A stretch of DNA of 64,000 bases, taken from NCBI RefSeq assembly GCF_000013645.1, contig NC_007951.1, positions 372,001 to 436,000 on the forward strand, given 5' to 3'. The position numbers and the translations under genes are program-made. The stretch comes from Paraburkholderia xenovorans LB400 (lineage in GTDB: Bacteria; Pseudomonadota; Gammaproteobacteria; Burkholderiales; Burkholderiaceae). Shown here piece after piece: positions 1-10,282 of this stretch (positions are counted from its first letter, which is position 1; every line of letters starts with the position of its first letter). Under the pieces are notes generated by a model. That model was given only the letters and a program-made list of their open reading frames with translations. It was not told the origin of the DNA and ran no database searches.

Positions 1-508
1 GTTCGCTCTTGCCGAGGCCCGAGTCTCCCGTGAGCAGCACGCCCATGCCGAGGATGTCGAGAAACACGCCGTGCAACGTGGCGCGCGGCGCGAGAATGCG
101 CGACATGTAGAGGCGCAGGCTGTCGATCACCGCGGCCGCGGACATCGGCGTGGTGAAGAGCGGCGTGGACGAGCGCGTGCAGCGCAGCACCAGTTCCGGC
201 GGCGCGGGGACGCCGCCCGCCACCACCAGAAACGGCGGCTCCAACGCGATCAGCTCGGCCATGTGGCGCGAGCGGTCTTCGTCGGTTTGGCGCTTGTAGT
301 AGTCGATTTCGGCGTCGCCGAGCACCTGGATCCGGTTCGGGTGGATCAGGTTCAAGTGGCCGACGAGGTCGGCGCTCGACGTGGCATTGGCGACTGATTC
401 CGAAGAAAAGCCGCGCTCCCAGCCTTCATGCCCCGTCAACCAGCTGAGCTTCAGCGTGGCGGCGTTATCGTCGAAAATGCTCTGGGCGTTGATGCTGGAC
501 GTATCCAT
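1..508 (-). CDS. hprK: HPr kinase/phosphorylase, N-terminal part (cut by window edge)
   Basis: HprK phosphorylates and dephosphorylates a serine of HPr-type phosphocarriers and so ties PTS activity to metabolic state. The visible 169 residues start [12 protein letters not shown] and hold the N-terminal domain; the P-loop GDSGLGKS (residues 161-168) begins the kinase domain just before the window edge. The rest, about half of a usual 310-320 residue protein, lies outside. The gene follows ptsN on the same strand after 139 bases, the usual betaproteobacterial order rpoN-hpf-ptsN-hprK, where HprK probably serves the regulatory nitrogen PTS. The product name is secure. Confidence 0.93.
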   Translation of the reverse strand, partial: MDTSSINAQSIFDDNAATLKLSWLTGHEGWERGFSSESVANATSSADLVGHLNLIHPNRIQVLGDAEIDYYKRQTDEDRSRHMAELIALEPPFLVVAGGVPAPPELVLRCTRSSTPLFTTPMSAAAVIDSLRLYMSRILAPRATLHGVFLDILGMGVLLTGDSGLGKSE

Positions 509-647
509 GAGTCAGTGACTCCAGTGTGGGCCGCTTGCCGGGCAACACGGCGGCCGCGCTAGCGCGGGCCGTTTGCGTTGCCGGACTGTCTCCGCATGCG
601 GGCCGATGACCGGGCGGATAACCGGCGTGCGGATAACCGCCGATGCA

Positions 648-1103
648 TCAAGGTTGCCACTGAGTGAGCAGGCGATGCAACGTTTCGCGGTCCTGTTCCG
701 TGTGCAGGCGCTCGCGGGTTTCGCGATCGGACAGCAACTGGGCGATTTCCGAAAGGATTTCGAGGTGTTGCTGAGTGGCCTGTTCAGGCACGAGCAGGAA
801 GATGAGCAGCGAGACCGGCTGACCGTCGGGCGATTCGAAGGGGATGGGTTCGGCAAGGCGGACGAACGCGGCGAGCGGCTGCTTCAAGCCTTTGATCCGG
901 CCATGCGGAATCGCCACGCCTTCGCCAAGGCCTGTCGATCCGAGGCGCTCACGCGCGAACAGATTGTCAGTGACCGTGCTACGGGCTATGCCGTTCTGGT
1001 TCTCGAAGATCAGGCCCGCTTGCTCGAACACGCGTTTCTTGCTGGTGACCGATAGTCCGACGACGACGTTCTCGAGGGGAAGAAATTTGGCTAAACGATT
1101 CAT
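648..1103 (-). CDS. ptsN: PTS IIA-like nitrogen regulatory protein (EIIA-Ntr)
   Basis: Terminal phosphoacceptor of the nitrogen PTS, a cytoplasmic regulator in the chain EI-Ntr/NPr/EIIA-Ntr that in other proteobacteria affects potassium uptake and nitrogen control. The start at MNRLAKFLP gives 151 residues, the family length; the frame stays open upstream, but the extra 25 residues are not family-like. The PTS EIIA type-2 domain fills the protein, with the phosphorylated histidine in GVAIPHGRI (His67). It lies between hpf and hprK on the same strand. The 349 bases separating it from hpf contain the hpf terminator, so it probably has its own promoter. Confidence 0.95.
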   Translation of the reverse strand: MNRLAKFLPLENVVVGLSVTSKKRVFEQAGLIFENQNGIARSTVTDNLFARERLGSTGLGEGVAIPHGRIKGLKQPLAAFVRLAEPIPFESPDGQPVSLLIFLLVPEQATQQHLEILSEIAQLLSDRETRERLHTEQDRETLHRLLTQWQP

Positions 1104-1452
1104 GTTGACAGGCGAAAACGTGGCCTGGGTTCTCCTCGCTGGGGCGTTTGAGTGGCGTTCCATTCGTTTGATGCTCACGGCGACGTGCGTGGGAGTCCGA
1201 AAGCGCAGGACTCCGGCCGACCGATTTCCGCTTGAGCTAACTTGACCCCGATGGTAACCGGAACATTATAGAACAGGGTAGCGACGGATGGTGCGGCGCG
1301 CCATCAATGCGCAATGAGTTCGTTCGGGCATCCTCACTTGCTGCGGGGCCGTGCGGAAAACGGCGTCCGGAAACAAAAAACCGCCCGGTTTCGGGCGGTT
1401 TCGCTGGCTAAGGGGAAACGAAGACCTACGGAAGAGAACCTTCTGATTTCCC
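1104..1452. other. Intergenic region between hpf and ptsN
   Basis: These 349 bases separate two leftward genes. The only clear element is the rho-independent terminator of hpf at 1375-1400. The remaining roughly 270 bases should hold the ptsN promoter, but I could not pick a convincing -35/-10 pair. Short open frames here on both strands resemble no family and lack good ribosome binding sites. Confidence 0.6.
1375..1400 (-). terminator. Rho-independent terminator after hpf
   Basis: A perfect 9-bp stem (1379-1387 with 1392-1400) and a 4-base loop are followed, reading leftward, by a run of T (the A run at 1375-1380). It lies about 50 bases after the hpf stop codon and should end the rpoN-hpf transcript before ptsN. 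Confidence 0.88.
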
Positions 1453-1812
1453 TTACTGCGGCGGCACGTCCAGTTGCGGCGCCGGTTGATACTTGATCGC
1501 CTCATGCGCATGGCCTTGCAGGCGATCCTTATGGCGAATGACTTGCCGGTCGAGCTTGTCGATCATCAGATCGATCGCAGCGTACAGGTCGCTGTCACAG
1601 CTCTCGACAAAGAGATCCTTGCCCTTGAGATGCAGGTTGATTTCAACCTTTTGACGCTTTTCCTTTTCCTTGTGGTTGTTGTCGACCGAGAGGACCACAC
1701 TGCCGTCGATGACCTGATCGAAATGTCTTAGCACCCTATCCAGTTTGGTGATCACGTATTCGCGCAACGCAGGCGTTACTTCGAGGTGGTGTCCACTGAT
1801 CTGCAGATTCAT
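1453..1812 (-). CDS. hpf: Ribosome hibernation promoting factor
   Basis: Binds the 30S subunit between tRNA and mRNA sites and favours inactive ribosomes in stationary phase. The protein has 119 residues from [20 protein letters not shown], with the beta-alpha-beta-beta-beta-alpha fold seen in this family and a [17 protein letters not shown] strand region. It is near the length of the short HPF type, without the C-terminal dimerisation domain of long HPF. The start is set by a strong GGAGAAG site just upstream; an open extension of 12 residues is rejected. It follows rpoN on the same strand, as in most proteobacteria, and ends at a clear terminator. Confidence 0.94.
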   Translation of the reverse strand: MNLQISGHHLEVTPALREYVITKLDRVLRHFDQVIDGSVVLSVDNNHKEKEKRQKVEINLHLKGKDLFVESCDSDLYAAIDLMIDKLDRQVIRHKDRLQGHAHEAIKYQPAPQLDVPPQ

Positions 1813-2060
1813 AGTGCTTCTCCAAGCTAATGGCCGCTTGTTCCGCACGATGACGAAGGTCCGGTCGATCTGTCGGCTTGCCTGAGTCGCCCCCCGGTGA
1901 CTGACTTCTGGCAGGTCGCATCGGCCGGCCTGTCCGCCAACTGCGGAGCGGCCGGTAAATGCCCGCCACGAAAGGCGACGGGCTCAAGACAAACGCCGGG
2001 CCGCCCCAAGTTGTCTTGCCCCCTTGGGGGGCTGGCGCGAAGCGACAGTTCTGGGGGGCG

Positions 2061-3578
2061 CTATAACGACTTGCGCAGGTTGACTGCCGGAATCTTGAGC
2101 GCTTCACGATATTTCGCGACGGTACGCCGTGCGACCACGAAGCCCTGTTCCGCCAGCAGTTCGGCTATGCGGCTGTCTGAAAGAGGAGATTTCGGGTTTT
2201 CCGCTCCTATCAGTTGCTTGATGAGCGCACGGATCGCCGTTGAAGACGCCGCGCCGCCCGTGTCAGTCGAAACGTGTGATCCGAAGAAGTACTTAAATTC
2301 AAGCGTCCCGAATGGGGTCAGCATGTATTTGCCGGTTGTCACACGCGAGACAGTTGACTCGTGTAGGCCCAGCGTATCAGCAATTTCCCGCAAAACCAAG
2401 GGGCGCATGGCAATTTCGCCATGCACAAAAAAGCTCTTTTGACGCTCCACAATGGCTTGCGCCACCCGGAGGATCGTCTCGAAACGCTGCTGGATATTTT
2501 TGATCAGCCAGCGCGCTTCCTGCAGTTGCTGGCGCAACGAACCGCTGCCCGGATCGCCCCGGTTATTGCGCAGGATATTCGCGTAAAGATGGTTGATACG
2601 CAGCTTGGGCACGACTTCCGGGTTCAGCTCGGCCTGCCAGCCCTGTGCTGTTTTACGCACCATGATGTCCGGCACGACATAGTCCGCTTCGGCCTTGCCG
2701 TAGGCGGCGCCGGGGAACGGTTCGAGCGAGCGGATCAGCACGTGTGCATCGCGCAGGTCGTCGTCGCTGGCTTTCAGATGTTTGCGCAGGCGCGTGAAGT
2801 CGCGCGCCGCGAGCAATTCCAGGTGGTGCGCTACGATTTCGAGCGCAAGCGTGCGGGTAGGTGAGGCATCGAGTCGCAGCAATTGCAGCTTGAGACATTC
2901 CGACGCGGAGCGCGCGCCGACCCCGGCCGGGTCGAAGCTATGCAGCAGCGCAAGCGCGGCATTCAGCTCGTCGAGGTCGACTTCGAGCTCTTCGGGCAGA
3001 TCCGCCAGCACTTCTTCGAGCGTGGCGGCAAGGTAGCCGTCGTCGTCGAGCGACTCGATCAGGAACGTGACCAGCGCGCGGTCGCGCGGACTCGCCTGGG
3101 TGACGCGCAATTGCGCCATCAGGTGATCGCGCAGCGAGGTGCTCGATTCGTGGATTTGCAGCGGCGGCAGGTCGTCGTCGTCCGAGGCGTTGCCCGAGCG
3201 GCCGTAGTCGTCGAGATTCCATTGCGACGCGTCGCCGTTACTGTCGCCCGCGAGGCCGTTGTATTCGTCCACGCCCTGCGGCTCGCCGTTCTCGGCGCGC
3301 TCGCTGCTGCTGGTGGACGATGACGACGTGCTGCCGCCCATCTGGTCGGGCGGAGCGGAGGAATTCGGCGCCTGGGCGATCAGCGAGCCGTCGGCCGCCA
3401 CGCGCAGCGGGCTCGCGATCCAGTCGTCCTCGTTCTCGAGGAGCGGATTCTGCGAGATCGCCATTGCGACTTCCTGCTGCAATTCGAGCGTGGACAACTG
3501 AAGCAGCCGGATGGACTGCTGCAGTTGCGGCGTCAGCGCAAGATGCTGCGATAGGCGGAGTTGGAGGCTGGCTTTCAT
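2061..3578 (-). CDS. rpoN: RNA polymerase sigma-54 factor
   Basis: Sigma-54 directs RNA polymerase to -24/-12 promoters that need enhancer-binding ATPases and controls nitrogen, motility and many catabolic genes. The 505-residue protein starts [21 protein letters not shown], the glutamine-rich activator-response region I. An acidic, serine-rich region II follows (about 55-130), then the core-binding domain, the helix-turn-helix near [17 protein letters not shown], and the RpoN box [10 protein letters not shown] at 483-492. An upstream extension of 65 residues in the same frame is basic and unlike the family. Its neighbours, lptB upstream and hpf downstream, are the conserved ones. Confidence 0.97.
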   Translation of the reverse strand: MKASLQLRLSQHLALTPQLQQSIRLLQLSTLELQQEVAMAISQNPLLENEDDWIASPLRVAADGSLIAQAPNSSAPPDQMGGSTSSSSTSSSERAENGEPQGVDEYNGLAGDSNGDASQWNLDDYGRSGNASDDDDLPPLQIHESSTSLRDHLMAQLRVTQASPRDRALVTFLIESLDDDGYLAATLEEVLADLPEELEVDLDELNAALALLHSFDPAGVGARSASECLKLQLLRLDASPTRTLALEIVAHHLELLAARDFTRLRKHLKASDDDLRDAHVLIRSLEPFPGAAYGKAEADYVVPDIMVRKTAQGWQAELNPEVVPKLRINHLYANILRNNRGDPGSGSLRQQLQEARWLIKNIQQRFETILRVAQAIVERQKSFFVHGEIAMRPLVLREIADTLGLHESTVSRVTTGKYMLTPFGTLEFKYFFGSHVSTDTGGAASSTAIRALIKQLIGAENPKSPLSDSRIAELLAEQGFVVARRTVAKYREALKIPAVNLRKSL

Positions 3579-3785
3579 GGCAAGTTGAGATTCATTGTAG
3601 AGAGTTTGCCACGACCGCGATACATTGCGACATTCGCAATTACACGTGCGCCTCTCGCGTGCGCCCTGCATGAGCTCCTTCAGGCGGCGCCGGGCGCGAA
3701 GCGGCCCAAGTCGAAATGAGGTGTGCGGTTGCCGCACAAGGAGCCGGCGGGTGCGCACTCGCACTGCCGGCAATCCTTGGTGCGC

Positions 3786-4571
3786 TTACATGCGGAAGTG
3801 CTCGCCCAGATAGACGCGCCGCACGCTTTCGTTTTCGATGATTTCGGCCGGTGCGCCGGCCGCCAGCACGCTGCCGTCGCTGATGATATAGGCGTGATCG
3901 CAGATGCCGAGCGTTTCGCGCACATTGTGATCGGTAATCAGCACGCCGATATTGCGCTGCTTCAGAAACTTGACGATTTTCTGGATTTCCAGCACGGCGA
4001 TCGGGTCGACGCCGGCGAACGGTTCGTCGAGCAGAATAAAGCTCGGATTGGTGGCCAGCGCCCGGGCAATTTCAACCCGGCGGCGCTCGCCGCCGGAGAG
4101 CGACAGCGCCGGATTCGCGCGCAAGTGCGCAATCTGCAGTTCGTCGAGCAGGGCTTCCGTGCGGCTCGTGATGGTGTCCTTGCTGAGCCGCTTGCCGTTG
4201 TCTTCGTGCTGCAATTCCAGCACCGCGCGAATGTTTTCTTCGACGCTGAGCTTGCGGAACACCGAAGCTTCCTGCGGCAGATACGAAAGCCCAAGCGAAG
4301 CGCGCTTATGGATAGGCAGCAGGCTGATGGACTTGCCGTCCAGATCGATTTCACCGGCGTCGAGCGGCACGAGGCCGACGATCATATAGAACGAGGTGGT
4401 CTTGCCCGCGCCGTTGGGGCCGAGCAGACCGACCACTTCGCCGCTTTTCACGTCGAGCGACACGTCCTTGACGACCGTGCGCGAACCGTAACGCTTTTTC
4501 AGGTTGCGCACCACCAGCGAACTGCTGGTGCCGGCGGGCTTGCGATTGGGGAGAGACGCAGAGGTGCTCAC
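3786..4571 (-). CDS. lptB: LPS export ABC transporter ATP-binding protein
   Basis: The ATPase of the LptB2FGC machine that extracts lipopolysaccharide from the inner membrane and pushes it across the periplasmic bridge. The 261 residues include a family-typical core after a short variable N-terminus: Walker A GPNGAGKT (51-58), signature LSGGE (158-162), Walker B ILLDEP (179-184) and the switch histidine in ITDHN (His215). The start codon overlaps the lptA stop in an ATGA, so the two are translationally coupled. The block kdsD-kdsC-lptC-lptA-lptB-rpoN is the standard proteobacterial order. Confidence 0.97.
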   Translation of the reverse strand: MSTSASLPNRKPAGTSSSLVVRNLKKRYGSRTVVKDVSLDVKSGEVVGLLGPNGAGKTTSFYMIVGLVPLDAGEIDLDGKSISLLPIHKRASLGLSYLPQEASVFRKLSVEENIRAVLELQHEDNGKRLSKDTITSRTEALLDELQIAHLRANPALSLSGGERRRVEIARALATNPSFILLDEPFAGVDPIAVLEIQKIVKFLKQRNIGVLITDHNVRETLGICDHAYIISDGSVLAAGAPAEIIENESVRRVYLGEHFRM

Positions 4572-5239
4572 TGGTTCGGCGCTCCCTGGATCGTCGTGGA
4601 CGGCGCGAGCGTGGCCGGCGCGCCGTTCAGCGGCGCAGCGCCGCCATTGCGCGGCGCCAGCATGGCGCGCACGCGACCCGTGGGATTGCCCGGGCCGGCG
4701 ACGTCCTTGCCTGCCTTCGCGGTATAGAAGTCGCTCTGGCCGTCATAGGTAATGACGCTGCCGTGCACCTGGTCCATCACCGTGGAGAGGCCTTGCAGGC
4801 GTTTCACCGTGGCGTTGGTGGTGAGCGTGGTCAGATCCTGCTTGCCGTCGTAGTCGATCCGAACGGCCGTGCCTTCGATGTATTCGTCGAGGCCTTCGCG
4901 CTTCTGGCGGAAATACGACAGATTGCCGCCGCTCGACGTGCCGGTGGCGTACTGATAGCCCTGCGGGTCTTGCGTCACTTCGACGCGTTCGGCCTTGATC
5001 ACGATCGTGCCTTTGGTCGCGACCACATGGCCGGTGAAGATGTTGACCTGCTTGAGGTCGTCGTAAGTCATGTTGTCCGCTTCAATGTTCAGCGGCTTGT
5101 CCTTGTCGGCACGGTCCGCGTGCGCGAGCGGCGCGAAGCCGGCGAGCGGCAACGCGACGATCAGCGCGGCGAGTCCGGCGCGGCACGCGGACAGGGAGCG
5201 CGAGCGGCCGGTGTCAAAACGGGGGAACGATTCGTTCAT
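4568..5239 (-). CDS. lptA: Periplasmic LPS transport protein LptA
   Basis: Forms the periplasmic beta-jellyroll bridge that carries lipopolysaccharide from LptC to LptD. The 223 residues begin with a signal peptide (hydrophobic stretch about 18-38, ending near AHA), followed by the OstA/LptA domain starting DKPLNIEADNMTYDDLKQV. The last 40 residues are a low-complexity Pro/Ala/Gly tail, a common betaproteobacterial extension. It overlaps lptB by 4 bases and lies 20 bases after lptC. Confidence 0.95.
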   Translation of the reverse strand: MNESFPRFDTGRSRSLSACRAGLAALIVALPLAGFAPLAHADRADKDKPLNIEADNMTYDDLKQVNIFTGHVVATKGTIVIKAERVEVTQDPQGYQYATGTSSGGNLSYFRQKREGLDEYIEGTAVRIDYDGKQDLTTLTTNATVKRLQGLSTVMDQVHGSVITYDGQSDFYTAKAGKDVAGPGNPTGRVRAMLAPRNGGAAPLNGAPATLAPSTTIQGAPNQ

Positions 5240-5259
5240 GCAGTCACGCCTGGAATGGA

Positions 5260-5868
5260 TTACCCGGGTTGCTTGGGCGAGCTGCCGCCTGTTTCGGACG
5301 GGGCGATCGAGCCTTTCACGTTGCCGAACAGCTGCATCACCCGGGTGACGTTGTTGTAGTTCATGCCGCTGGCAGTCATCACCGACATGCCGCGCTGAAG
5401 TTTAACCGGCTTTTCGGTCTCGATCACATCGTCGTTGACCAGCACCCTAAAATGCTGCGAATCCGCCTGCATCTGCGGATCTCCGTAGCCGGGCGCCCGC
5501 AAAATGCGCGCGTTGTCGTACAGATCGACGATCGACGCGTCGCCGTTCACCTTGCCGGTGTCGCCGGTGGCGGTGACGATCGGCTTGCCGGGCTGGAACG
5601 CGCGCATGGCCGGCTTGACCAGGTCGCTCAGCTCGTCGTCTTCGTAGTGGATCAGCGACTGGGCGGTCAGCCGGTACTGCGTCGAGCCCGACTGGTCGAG
5701 TTCGGAAATCGAGAAGTTATCGGCGAAGTAGTCCGGCGTGTGTTCCTTGGGACGCACCACGCCTTCGTTCTGCCGGGGCAGGGTGGCTTGCAGCAGCCAC
5801 CACGTGATACCGGCGAGCGCGGCCATCGCGACCAGCGGAATCAGCGAAGTCAGGCGAAACTGGTTCAT
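5260..5868 (-). CDS. lptC: LPS export system protein LptC
   Basis: Inner-membrane bitopic protein that receives lipopolysaccharide from LptBFG and passes it to LptA. The 202 residues show one N-terminal membrane segment (about 6-26, LTSLIPLVAMAALAGITWWL) and a periplasmic LptC jellyroll domain. The start overlaps the kdsC stop by 4 bases and lptA follows 20 bases later, so this is one co-translated operon. Confidence 0.93.
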   Translation of the reverse strand: MNQFRLTSLIPLVAMAALAGITWWLLQATLPRQNEGVVRPKEHTPDYFADNFSISELDQSGSTQYRLTAQSLIHYEDDELSDLVKPAMRAFQPGKPIVTATGDTGKVNGDASIVDLYDNARILRAPGYGDPQMQADSQHFRVLVNDDVIETEKPVKLQRGMSVMTASGMNYNNVTRVMQLFGNVKGSIAPSETGGSSPKQPG

Positions 5869-6425
5869 CCGACGAGGCCCCGCTGTTCGCCGCTACAGGC
5901 GGCCGCCAGCAACGCCTCATACTTATGTTGTGCACGCAGCAGCGTGTCGCAGACTTCGCGCGCCGCGCCGCGGCCGCCGCGCGCTTCGCTGACCCAATGG
6001 GCCCGCGCGATCACTTCGGGATGCGAGTTGGCCGGCGCCGCCGCGAAGCCGACCTTCAGCATCACGCCGAGATCGACCCAGTCGTCGCCCATGTAGCCGC
6101 ATTCTTCGGCCGTCATGCCGGTTTGCTGCAACAGGTCCGCGAACGCCTGGGGTTTGTCCTGCACGCCCTGATAGACGTGCGTGATATTCATTTCCTTCGC
6201 CCGTGCCGCCACGATGCCCGACTTGCGCCCGGTGATGATCGCCGTTTCGATGCCGGCCTGGCGCAGCAGCTTCATGCCGTGGCCGTCCATCGAATTGAAG
6301 CCCTTCATGGTGTCGCCTTCCGCCGTGAACAGCAGGCCGCCGTCGGTGAGCACGCCGTCGACGTCGAAAATCATCAGCTTGACGCGGCTTGCGCGCTCGG
6401 TCGCGGTAGCAGGGGCGAGGGCCAT
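5865..6425 (-). CDS. kdsC: 3-deoxy-D-manno-octulosonate 8-phosphate phosphatase
   Basis: HAD-superfamily phosphatase that releases Kdo from Kdo-8-phosphate, a late step in making the lipopolysaccharide inner-core sugar. The 186 residues contain the nucleophile motif DVDGVLTDG (Asp21, Asp23), the second motif ITGRKSG with its downstream lysine, and the GDDWVDLGVM metal-binding motif. The protein is a C0-type HAD without a cap domain, active as a tetramer in known members. It overlaps lptC by 4 bases and shares one base with the end of kdsD. Confidence 0.96.
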   Translation of the reverse strand: MALAPATATERASRVKLMIFDVDGVLTDGGLLFTAEGDTMKGFNSMDGHGMKLLRQAGIETAIITGRKSGIVAARAKEMNITHVYQGVQDKPQAFADLLQQTGMTAEECGYMGDDWVDLGVMLKVGFAAAPANSHPEVIARAHWVSEARGGRGAAREVCDTLLRAQHKYEALLAAACSGEQRGLVG

Positions 6426-7408
6426 CAGATCACCTTCTTCGAGAACAGGTCGTGCATGTTGAGTGCGCCGATCAGCTTGCCTGCTTCGTCCACGACCAGC
6501 ATCTGATTGATGCGGTGGCGCTCCATCAGTTCCACGGCTTCGACCGCCAGTTGATCCGGGCCGATGGTGCGCGGGCCGGCGGTCATCACGGAGGCGATCG
6601 GCAACTGACGGAAATCGCCCTCGCGTTCGAGCACGCGGCGCAGGTCGCCGTCGGTGAAAATGCCGGCCACGTGATCGTCGTGATCGACGATCGCGGTCAT
6701 GCCCATGCGCTTGGCGGTCAGCTGGAACAGCGCGTCGCGCACGGTGGCCTCGGGTGTGACCTTCGGCAGATCGTCGCCGGTGCGCATCACGTCGCGTACA
6801 TAAGTGAGCAGACGCCGGCCGAGCGCGCCGCCCGGATGCGAGCGGGCGAAGTCGTCGCGGCCGAAGCCACGCGCGTCGAGCACCGCGAGCGCGAGCGCGT
6901 CGCCGAGCGCGAGCGCGGCGGTCGTGCTGGCGGTGGGCGCGAGGTTCATCGGGCAGGCCTCTTTCGCGACGCCGGAATTCAGGTGCACGTCGGCCAGTTG
7001 TGCGAGACTCGAAGACGGACGGCCTGTCATTGCAATCAGCTTCGCGCCGAGCCGCTTGATGAGCGGCAGGATCGCCATCAGTTCTTCGGTTTCACCGGAG
7101 TTGGACAGGGCGATGAACACGTCTTCGGCGGTGACCATGCCGAGGTCGCCATGACTGGCTTCCGCGGGGTGCACGAAGAACGCCGGCGTGCCGGTGCTGG
7201 CGAGCGTAGCCGCGAGCTTGCGGGCCACGTGGCCGGATTTGCCGATGCCGGAAACGACAACGCGCCCGCGGCAACCCAGGATGAAGTCGACCGCCCCGAC
7301 GAAACCGTCGTCGAGTTGATCGCGAAGCGCGCGCACGGCGTCCGCTTCGATGTCGAGCACGTCGCGAGCGAGCGCGAGTGCCCGGTCGCCATTGATTTTC
7401 GCTATCAT
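6425..7408 (-). CDS. kdsD: D-arabinose 5-phosphate isomerase
   Basis: Converts ribulose 5-phosphate to arabinose 5-phosphate, the first committed step to Kdo. The 327 residues carry an N-terminal SIS sugar-isomerase domain (GIGKSGHVARKLAATLASTG, about 54-73, then HPAEASHGDLGM) and two C-terminal CBS domains (from about 205), the typical KdsD/KpsF layout. It is the first gene of the leftward Kdo/LPS export block and is divergent from the antiporter gene at 7570, so promoters for both lie in the 161 bases between them. Confidence 0.96.
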   Translation of the reverse strand: MIAKINGDRALALARDVLDIEADAVRALRDQLDDGFVGAVDFILGCRGRVVVSGIGKSGHVARKLAATLASTGTPAFFVHPAEASHGDLGMVTAEDVFIALSNSGETEELMAILPLIKRLGAKLIAMTGRPSSSLAQLADVHLNSGVAKEACPMNLAPTASTTAALALGDALALAVLDARGFGRDDFARSHPGGALGRRLLTYVRDVMRTGDDLPKVTPEATVRDALFQLTAKRMGMTAIVDHDDHVAGIFTDGDLRRVLEREGDFRQLPIASVMTAGPRTIGPDQLAVEAVELMERHRINQMLVVDEAGKLIGALNMHDLFSKKVI

Positions 7409-7569
7409 TCGCGAAGTATAGCAAAGGCGCCTGTTCGCCGCGCCGGGCCTGCTGTGCCGAGCCGCTGTCTTTATTGCTGCCTTTAACGGCCCCTCAACCT
7501 TGTCGCACGGCGTTTGGCGTGCGCGGTTCCGCTGACGAACGAGGACGCTTTACCCATGCGTTTTTGCCG

Positions 7570-9570
7570 ATGATTTCCCCGCTCGAAATGACGCTGTTCC
7601 TGCTGCTGGCATCGGTAGCGGGCGTGGTGACCTTTCGCTTTCTGAATCTTCCGCCCATGCTCGGCTATCTGACGGTGGGCATCGTGGTCGGGCCGCATGC
7701 GTTCGGTTTGATTCCCGACTCGGCGGGCGCGCAGAACCTGGCGGAATTCGGCGTCGTGTTCCTGATGTTTTCGATCGGGCTGGAGTTCTCGCTCGCCAAG
7801 CTGCGTTCCATGCGCCGCCTCGTGTTCGGTCTCGGCCTGCTGCAGGTGCTCGGCACGATCGCGGTGGCGGTCACGCTCGGCTTCGTGCTGGAACGCTGGG
7901 TGCATATCACGTGGCAGGCGAGCGTGGCGCTGGGCGGCGCGCTCGCCATGTCGTCGACGGCGATCGTCAGCAAGATGCTGGCGGAGCGGTTGGAGATCGA
8001 GACGGAGCACGGCCGCAATATCTTCGGCGTGCTGCTGTTCCAGGATCTGGCGGTGGTGCCGCTGCTCATCGTCATCGCGGCGCTCGGCGGCAGTTCCAAA
8101 GATCTCGTGAGCTCGCTCGGCGTGGCGGCCATCAAGATCGTCGTGGCGCTGTCGCTGCTGCTGATCGTCGGGCAGCGTTTCATGACGCGCTGGTTCAACG
8201 TGGTGGCGCGGCGCCGTTCGCAGGAACTGTTCATTCTGAATCTGTTGCTGGTGACGCTCGGTTGCGCGTTCATCACCGACAAGTTCGGGTTGTCGCTCGC
8301 GCTCGGCGCATTCATTGCCGGCATGCTGATCGCCGAGACGCCTTACCGGCATCAGGTGGAAGAAGATATCAAGCCGTTTCGCGACGTGCTGCTCGGGCTC
8401 TTCTTCATCACCACCGGCATGCTGCTCAATCCGCGTGTGATCTGGGAGCATCCGCTGATCGTGCTCGGCTTCCTGGTCGGGCCGATCCTGCTGAAAGCGG
8501 TCATGATCACAGGCCTCTCGCGACTGTTCGGCGCGTCGCCGGGCGTCGCGATGCGCACCGGCATCGGCCTCGCGCAAGCGGGCGAGTTCGGCTTCGTGCT
8601 GCTGAATCTGATTCTCGACAAGCATCTGGTCGACGCCACCCTGCTGCAGGCGATTCTCGCCGCCATGCTGCTGTCCATGCTGGCCGCGCCGTTCCTGATC
8701 CAGAACGCGGATCGCATCGTGCTGCGCCTGTCGTCGACTGAATGGATGATGCAGTCGTTGCAGATGACGCGCATCGCCACGCAGAGCCTGAAACAAAGCG
8801 GCCACGTGATCATTTGCGGGTACGGCCGGGCCGGACAGAATCTGGCGCGCATGCTGGAGCACGAAGGGTTGTCGTACGTCGCGCTGGACCTGGATCCCGA
8901 CCGCGTCGCGGCGGCGGCGGCGGCGGGCGAGTCGGTCGTGTTCGGCGACGCCGGGCGGCGCGAGTCGCTGCTCGCCGCCGGTATCCACCGCGCGGCCGCG
9001 ATTGCGATCACCTACGCGAACACGCCATCGGCATTGCGCGTGCTGCATAACATTCACGAACTCGAACCCACGCTGCCGGTAATCGTGCGTACCGTCGACG
9101 ACGCCGATCTGGAAAAGCTGCTGGCCGCGGGCGCGACCGAAGTGATTCCGGAAATCGTCGAAGGCAGTCTGATGCTTGCCTCGCACACGCTGGTGGTGAT
9201 GGGCGTGCCGATGCGGCGGGTGGTGCGGCGGGTCGAGGAAATGCGCGATGAGCGCTATGCGCTGCTGCGCGGCTATTTCCACGGCGCCGACGACGTGGAC
9301 GACGACGACGGCCACGAACAGGTGCGGCTACAATCGGTGCCGGTCGACGAAAACTCGGACGCCGTGGGCCGCACGCTCGCGGAACTGGGCCTTTTCGAGG
9401 TGGGCGTCGAAGTGACGGCGATTCGCCGGCACGGCATTCGCGGCGTCGAGCCGGACCCGTCCACCAAGCTGCGTTCGAGCGATATCGTGGTGCTGCGCGG
9501 TTTGCCCGAACAGCTGGCGGAGGCCGAGGAACGGCTCTCGAAGCATCGGCGCGCGGGCGCCGCCGCCTAG
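7570..9570 (+). CDS. CPA2-family cation:proton antiporter with RCK domain (KefB/YbaL-like)
   Basis: Probable inner-membrane potassium/proton antiporter. From [13 protein letters not shown] it has 666 residues: about 12 membrane segments over residues 1-380, an RCK/TrkA-N nucleotide-binding domain with the Rossmann motif [13 protein letters not shown] (about 417-429), and a C-terminal TrkA-C domain. That is the KefB/KefC/YbaL plan, in which cytoplasmic ligands gate ion flux. I chose the internal ATG because the 32 residues upstream are not family-like. Whether glutathione gates it, as in KefC, cannot be told from sequence alone. Confidence 0.88.
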   Translation: MISPLEMTLFLLLASVAGVVTFRFLNLPPMLGYLTVGIVVGPHAFGLIPDSAGAQNLAEFGVVFLMFSIGLEFSLAKLRSMRRLVFGLGLLQVLGTIAVAVTLGFVLERWVHITWQASVALGGALAMSSTAIVSKMLAERLEIETEHGRNIFGVLLFQDLAVVPLLIVIAALGGSSKDLVSSLGVAAIKIVVALSLLLIVGQRFMTRWFNVVARRRSQELFILNLLLVTLGCAFITDKFGLSLALGAFIAGMLIAETPYRHQVEEDIKPFRDVLLGLFFITTGMLLNPRVIWEHPLIVLGFLVGPILLKAVMITGLSRLFGASPGVAMRTGIGLAQAGEFGFVLLNLILDKHLVDATLLQAILAAMLLSMLAAPFLIQNADRIVLRLSSTEWMMQSLQMTRIATQSLKQSGHVIICGYGRAGQNLARMLEHEGLSYVALDLDPDRVAAAAAAGESVVFGDAGRRESLLAAGIHRAAAIAITYANTPSALRVLHNIHELEPTLPVIVRTVDDADLEKLLAAGATEVIPEIVEGSLMLASHTLVVMGVPMRRVVRRVEEMRDERYALLRGYFHGADDVDDDDGHEQVRLQSVPVDENSDAVGRTLAELGLFEVGVEVTAIRRHGIRGVEPDPSTKLRSSDIVVLRGLPEQLAEAEERLSKHRRAGAAA

Positions 9571-9656
9571 CGCCTGTACCCCGGCTGCGCGCGTTCCCGC
9601 CGCGGCATCCTGGTTTGGTTTTTCATCGGACCTGTCGAGGTCCATCCGGAGACATC

Positions 9657-10223
9657 ATGTCCAACGCGCTTCCGAGCGCGCCGCTCGATGCGGCCGATTA
9701 CATCAAAAGCCACATCCGCACGGTGCCCGACTGGCCGGAGCCGGGCGTGCAGTTCCGCGATATCACGCCGCTGCTGCAGGAGCCGAAGTCGCTGCGCGTG
9801 CTGATCGATCTGTTCGTGCAGCGCTATATCGACGCGAAGCTCGACTACATTGCCGGGCTGGACGCGCGCGGGTTCATCATCGGGCCGATTCTCGCGTATG
9901 AGCTGAACCTCGGCTTCATTCCGATCCGCAAGGCGGGCAAGCTGCCCTACAACCGGCTCGCGCAATCTTATGAACTCGAATACGGCTGCGCAACCGTCGA
10001 GATTCACGAAGACGCCTGCAAGCCCGGCGACCGCGTGGTCATCATCGACGACCTGATCGCCACGGGCGGCACGATGATGGCCGGCAAGATCCTGCTCGAA
10101 CGGCTCGGCGCGGTCGTGGTGGAAGGCGCGGCGATCATCGATCTGCCCGAACTCGGCGGTTCGAAGCTGCTGCGCGACAGTGGGCTGGCGCTCTATACGG
10201 TGACCGGATTCGAGGGTCACTGA
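9657..10223 (+). CDS. apt: Adenine phosphoribosyltransferase
   Basis: Purine salvage enzyme that makes AMP from adenine and PRPP. The 188 residues show the type I phosphoribosyltransferase fold, the adenine-recognition segment near [13 protein letters not shown], and the PRPP loop [13 protein letters not shown] (127-139). The start is the ATG before SNALPSAPL with GGAG about 7 bases upstream; it gives an APT of normal length. It lies 86 bases after the antiporter gene. Confidence 0.97.
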   Translation: MSNALPSAPLDAADYIKSHIRTVPDWPEPGVQFRDITPLLQEPKSLRVLIDLFVQRYIDAKLDYIAGLDARGFIIGPILAYELNLGFIPIRKAGKLPYNRLAQSYELEYGCATVEIHEDACKPGDRVVIIDDLIATGGTMMAGKILLERLGAVVVEGAAIIDLPELGGSKLLRDSGLALYTVTGFEGH

Positions 10224-10282
10224 TCACCGGCAGCCAACCCGCTGCGAACTTCTTCTTTCTGTCCATCGAGAAGGTCAAAAGC

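Noticed and set aside
7483..9315. A 610-residue open frame on the strand opposite the antiporter gene
   Set aside because: It is rich in His, Arg, Gln and Asp, shows no family motif, and is the usual by-product of GC-rich codon bias opposite a real gene.
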